14,454 nt of DNA from an uncultured Solimonas sp. (GTDB lineage: Bacteria > Pseudomonadota > Gammaproteobacteria > Nevskiales > Nevskiaceae), in the NCBI GenBank assembly GCA_946478985.1, contig CAMLDZ010000072.1:1-14454 (forward strand), in the 5' to 3' direction. The notes beneath the pieces are model-generated. The model did not search any database. It saw only the letters and a program-made list of their open reading frames with translations, and had not been told where the DNA came from. Of this stretch, positions 14,435 to 14,454 are shown in pieces (position 1 is the first letter of the stretch; the number at the start of each line of letters is the position of its first letter). A program made the position numbers and the translations under genes.

Positions 14435-14454
14435 ATGAGCCAACTCAAGGACAA
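14435..14454 (+). CDS. Start of a further gene in the Rieske operon, truncated by the window
   Basis: An ATG at 14435 follows a strong GAGGAGA ribosome site (14424-14430) and opens MSQLKD before the window ends. Spacing and strand make it the third gene of the Rieske oxygenase operon. Six residues are too few to suggest a product. Confidence 0.6.

Noticed and set aside
14165..14443. Minus-strand frame with a Val-Val-Pro repeat near the right edge
   Set aside because: The repeat is just the translation of the 9-bp DNA tandem repeat read backwards, and the rest is antisense to the 119-residue gene.

Overview
The window is GC-rich, densely packed proteobacterial chromosome. The layout fits a gammaproteobacterium: the cytochrome oxidase cluster is ordered as in Pseudomonas, a ubiquinone-type UbiA is present, and a BirA-type biotin operator sits between divergent bioB and comF. 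A Nevskiales/Solimonadaceae-like host is my best guess from the mix of genes, but the sequence alone does not settle it. I see no tRNA, rRNA, CRISPR array, insertion sequence or phage gene.

Region 1 (1-6922, mostly minus strand) is an aa3-type cytochrome c oxidase locus. One transcription unit appears to start at a sigma70-like promoter (6893-6922) and run DUF2244 protein, coxB (with a fused cytochrome c domain), coxA, a 35-residue membrane peptide, ctaG/COX11 and coxC. It ends at a strong bidirectional terminator (1751-1782) shared with the convergent DUF2909 gene. Beyond it, and divergent from DUF2909, come SURF1, a thioredoxin-like SCO-related protein and the first codons of a COX15/CtaA heme A synthase. 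Together these supply the three core subunits, copper delivery (COX11, possibly the SCO-like protein), heme a insertion (SURF1) and heme A synthesis (COX15).

Region 2 (6978-10793) is a biotin operon, bioB-bioF-bioD on the minus strand, divergent from comF. A 34-bp BirA operator with perfect 8-bp arms (10081-10114) lies upstream of bioB, inside the 5' part of the comF reading frame. BioB carries an unusual His/Cys-rich C-terminal tail encoded by a 24-bp tandem repeat. bioH and bioC, which often sit between bioF and bioD in relatives, are absent here.

Region 3 (10806-12581, minus strand) holds ubiA (ubiquinone synthesis) followed by a lipoprotein alpha/beta hydrolase.

Region 4 (12673-14454, plus strand) is the accessory part: a predicted promoter, a Rieske non-heme iron oxygenase alpha subunit, a translationally overlapping 119-residue protein of unknown function where a beta subunit might be expected, a four-copy 9-bp tandem repeat, and the first codons of a further gene that runs out of the window. 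This oxygenase plus small-partner module is the best candidate here for an uncharacterised catabolic system.
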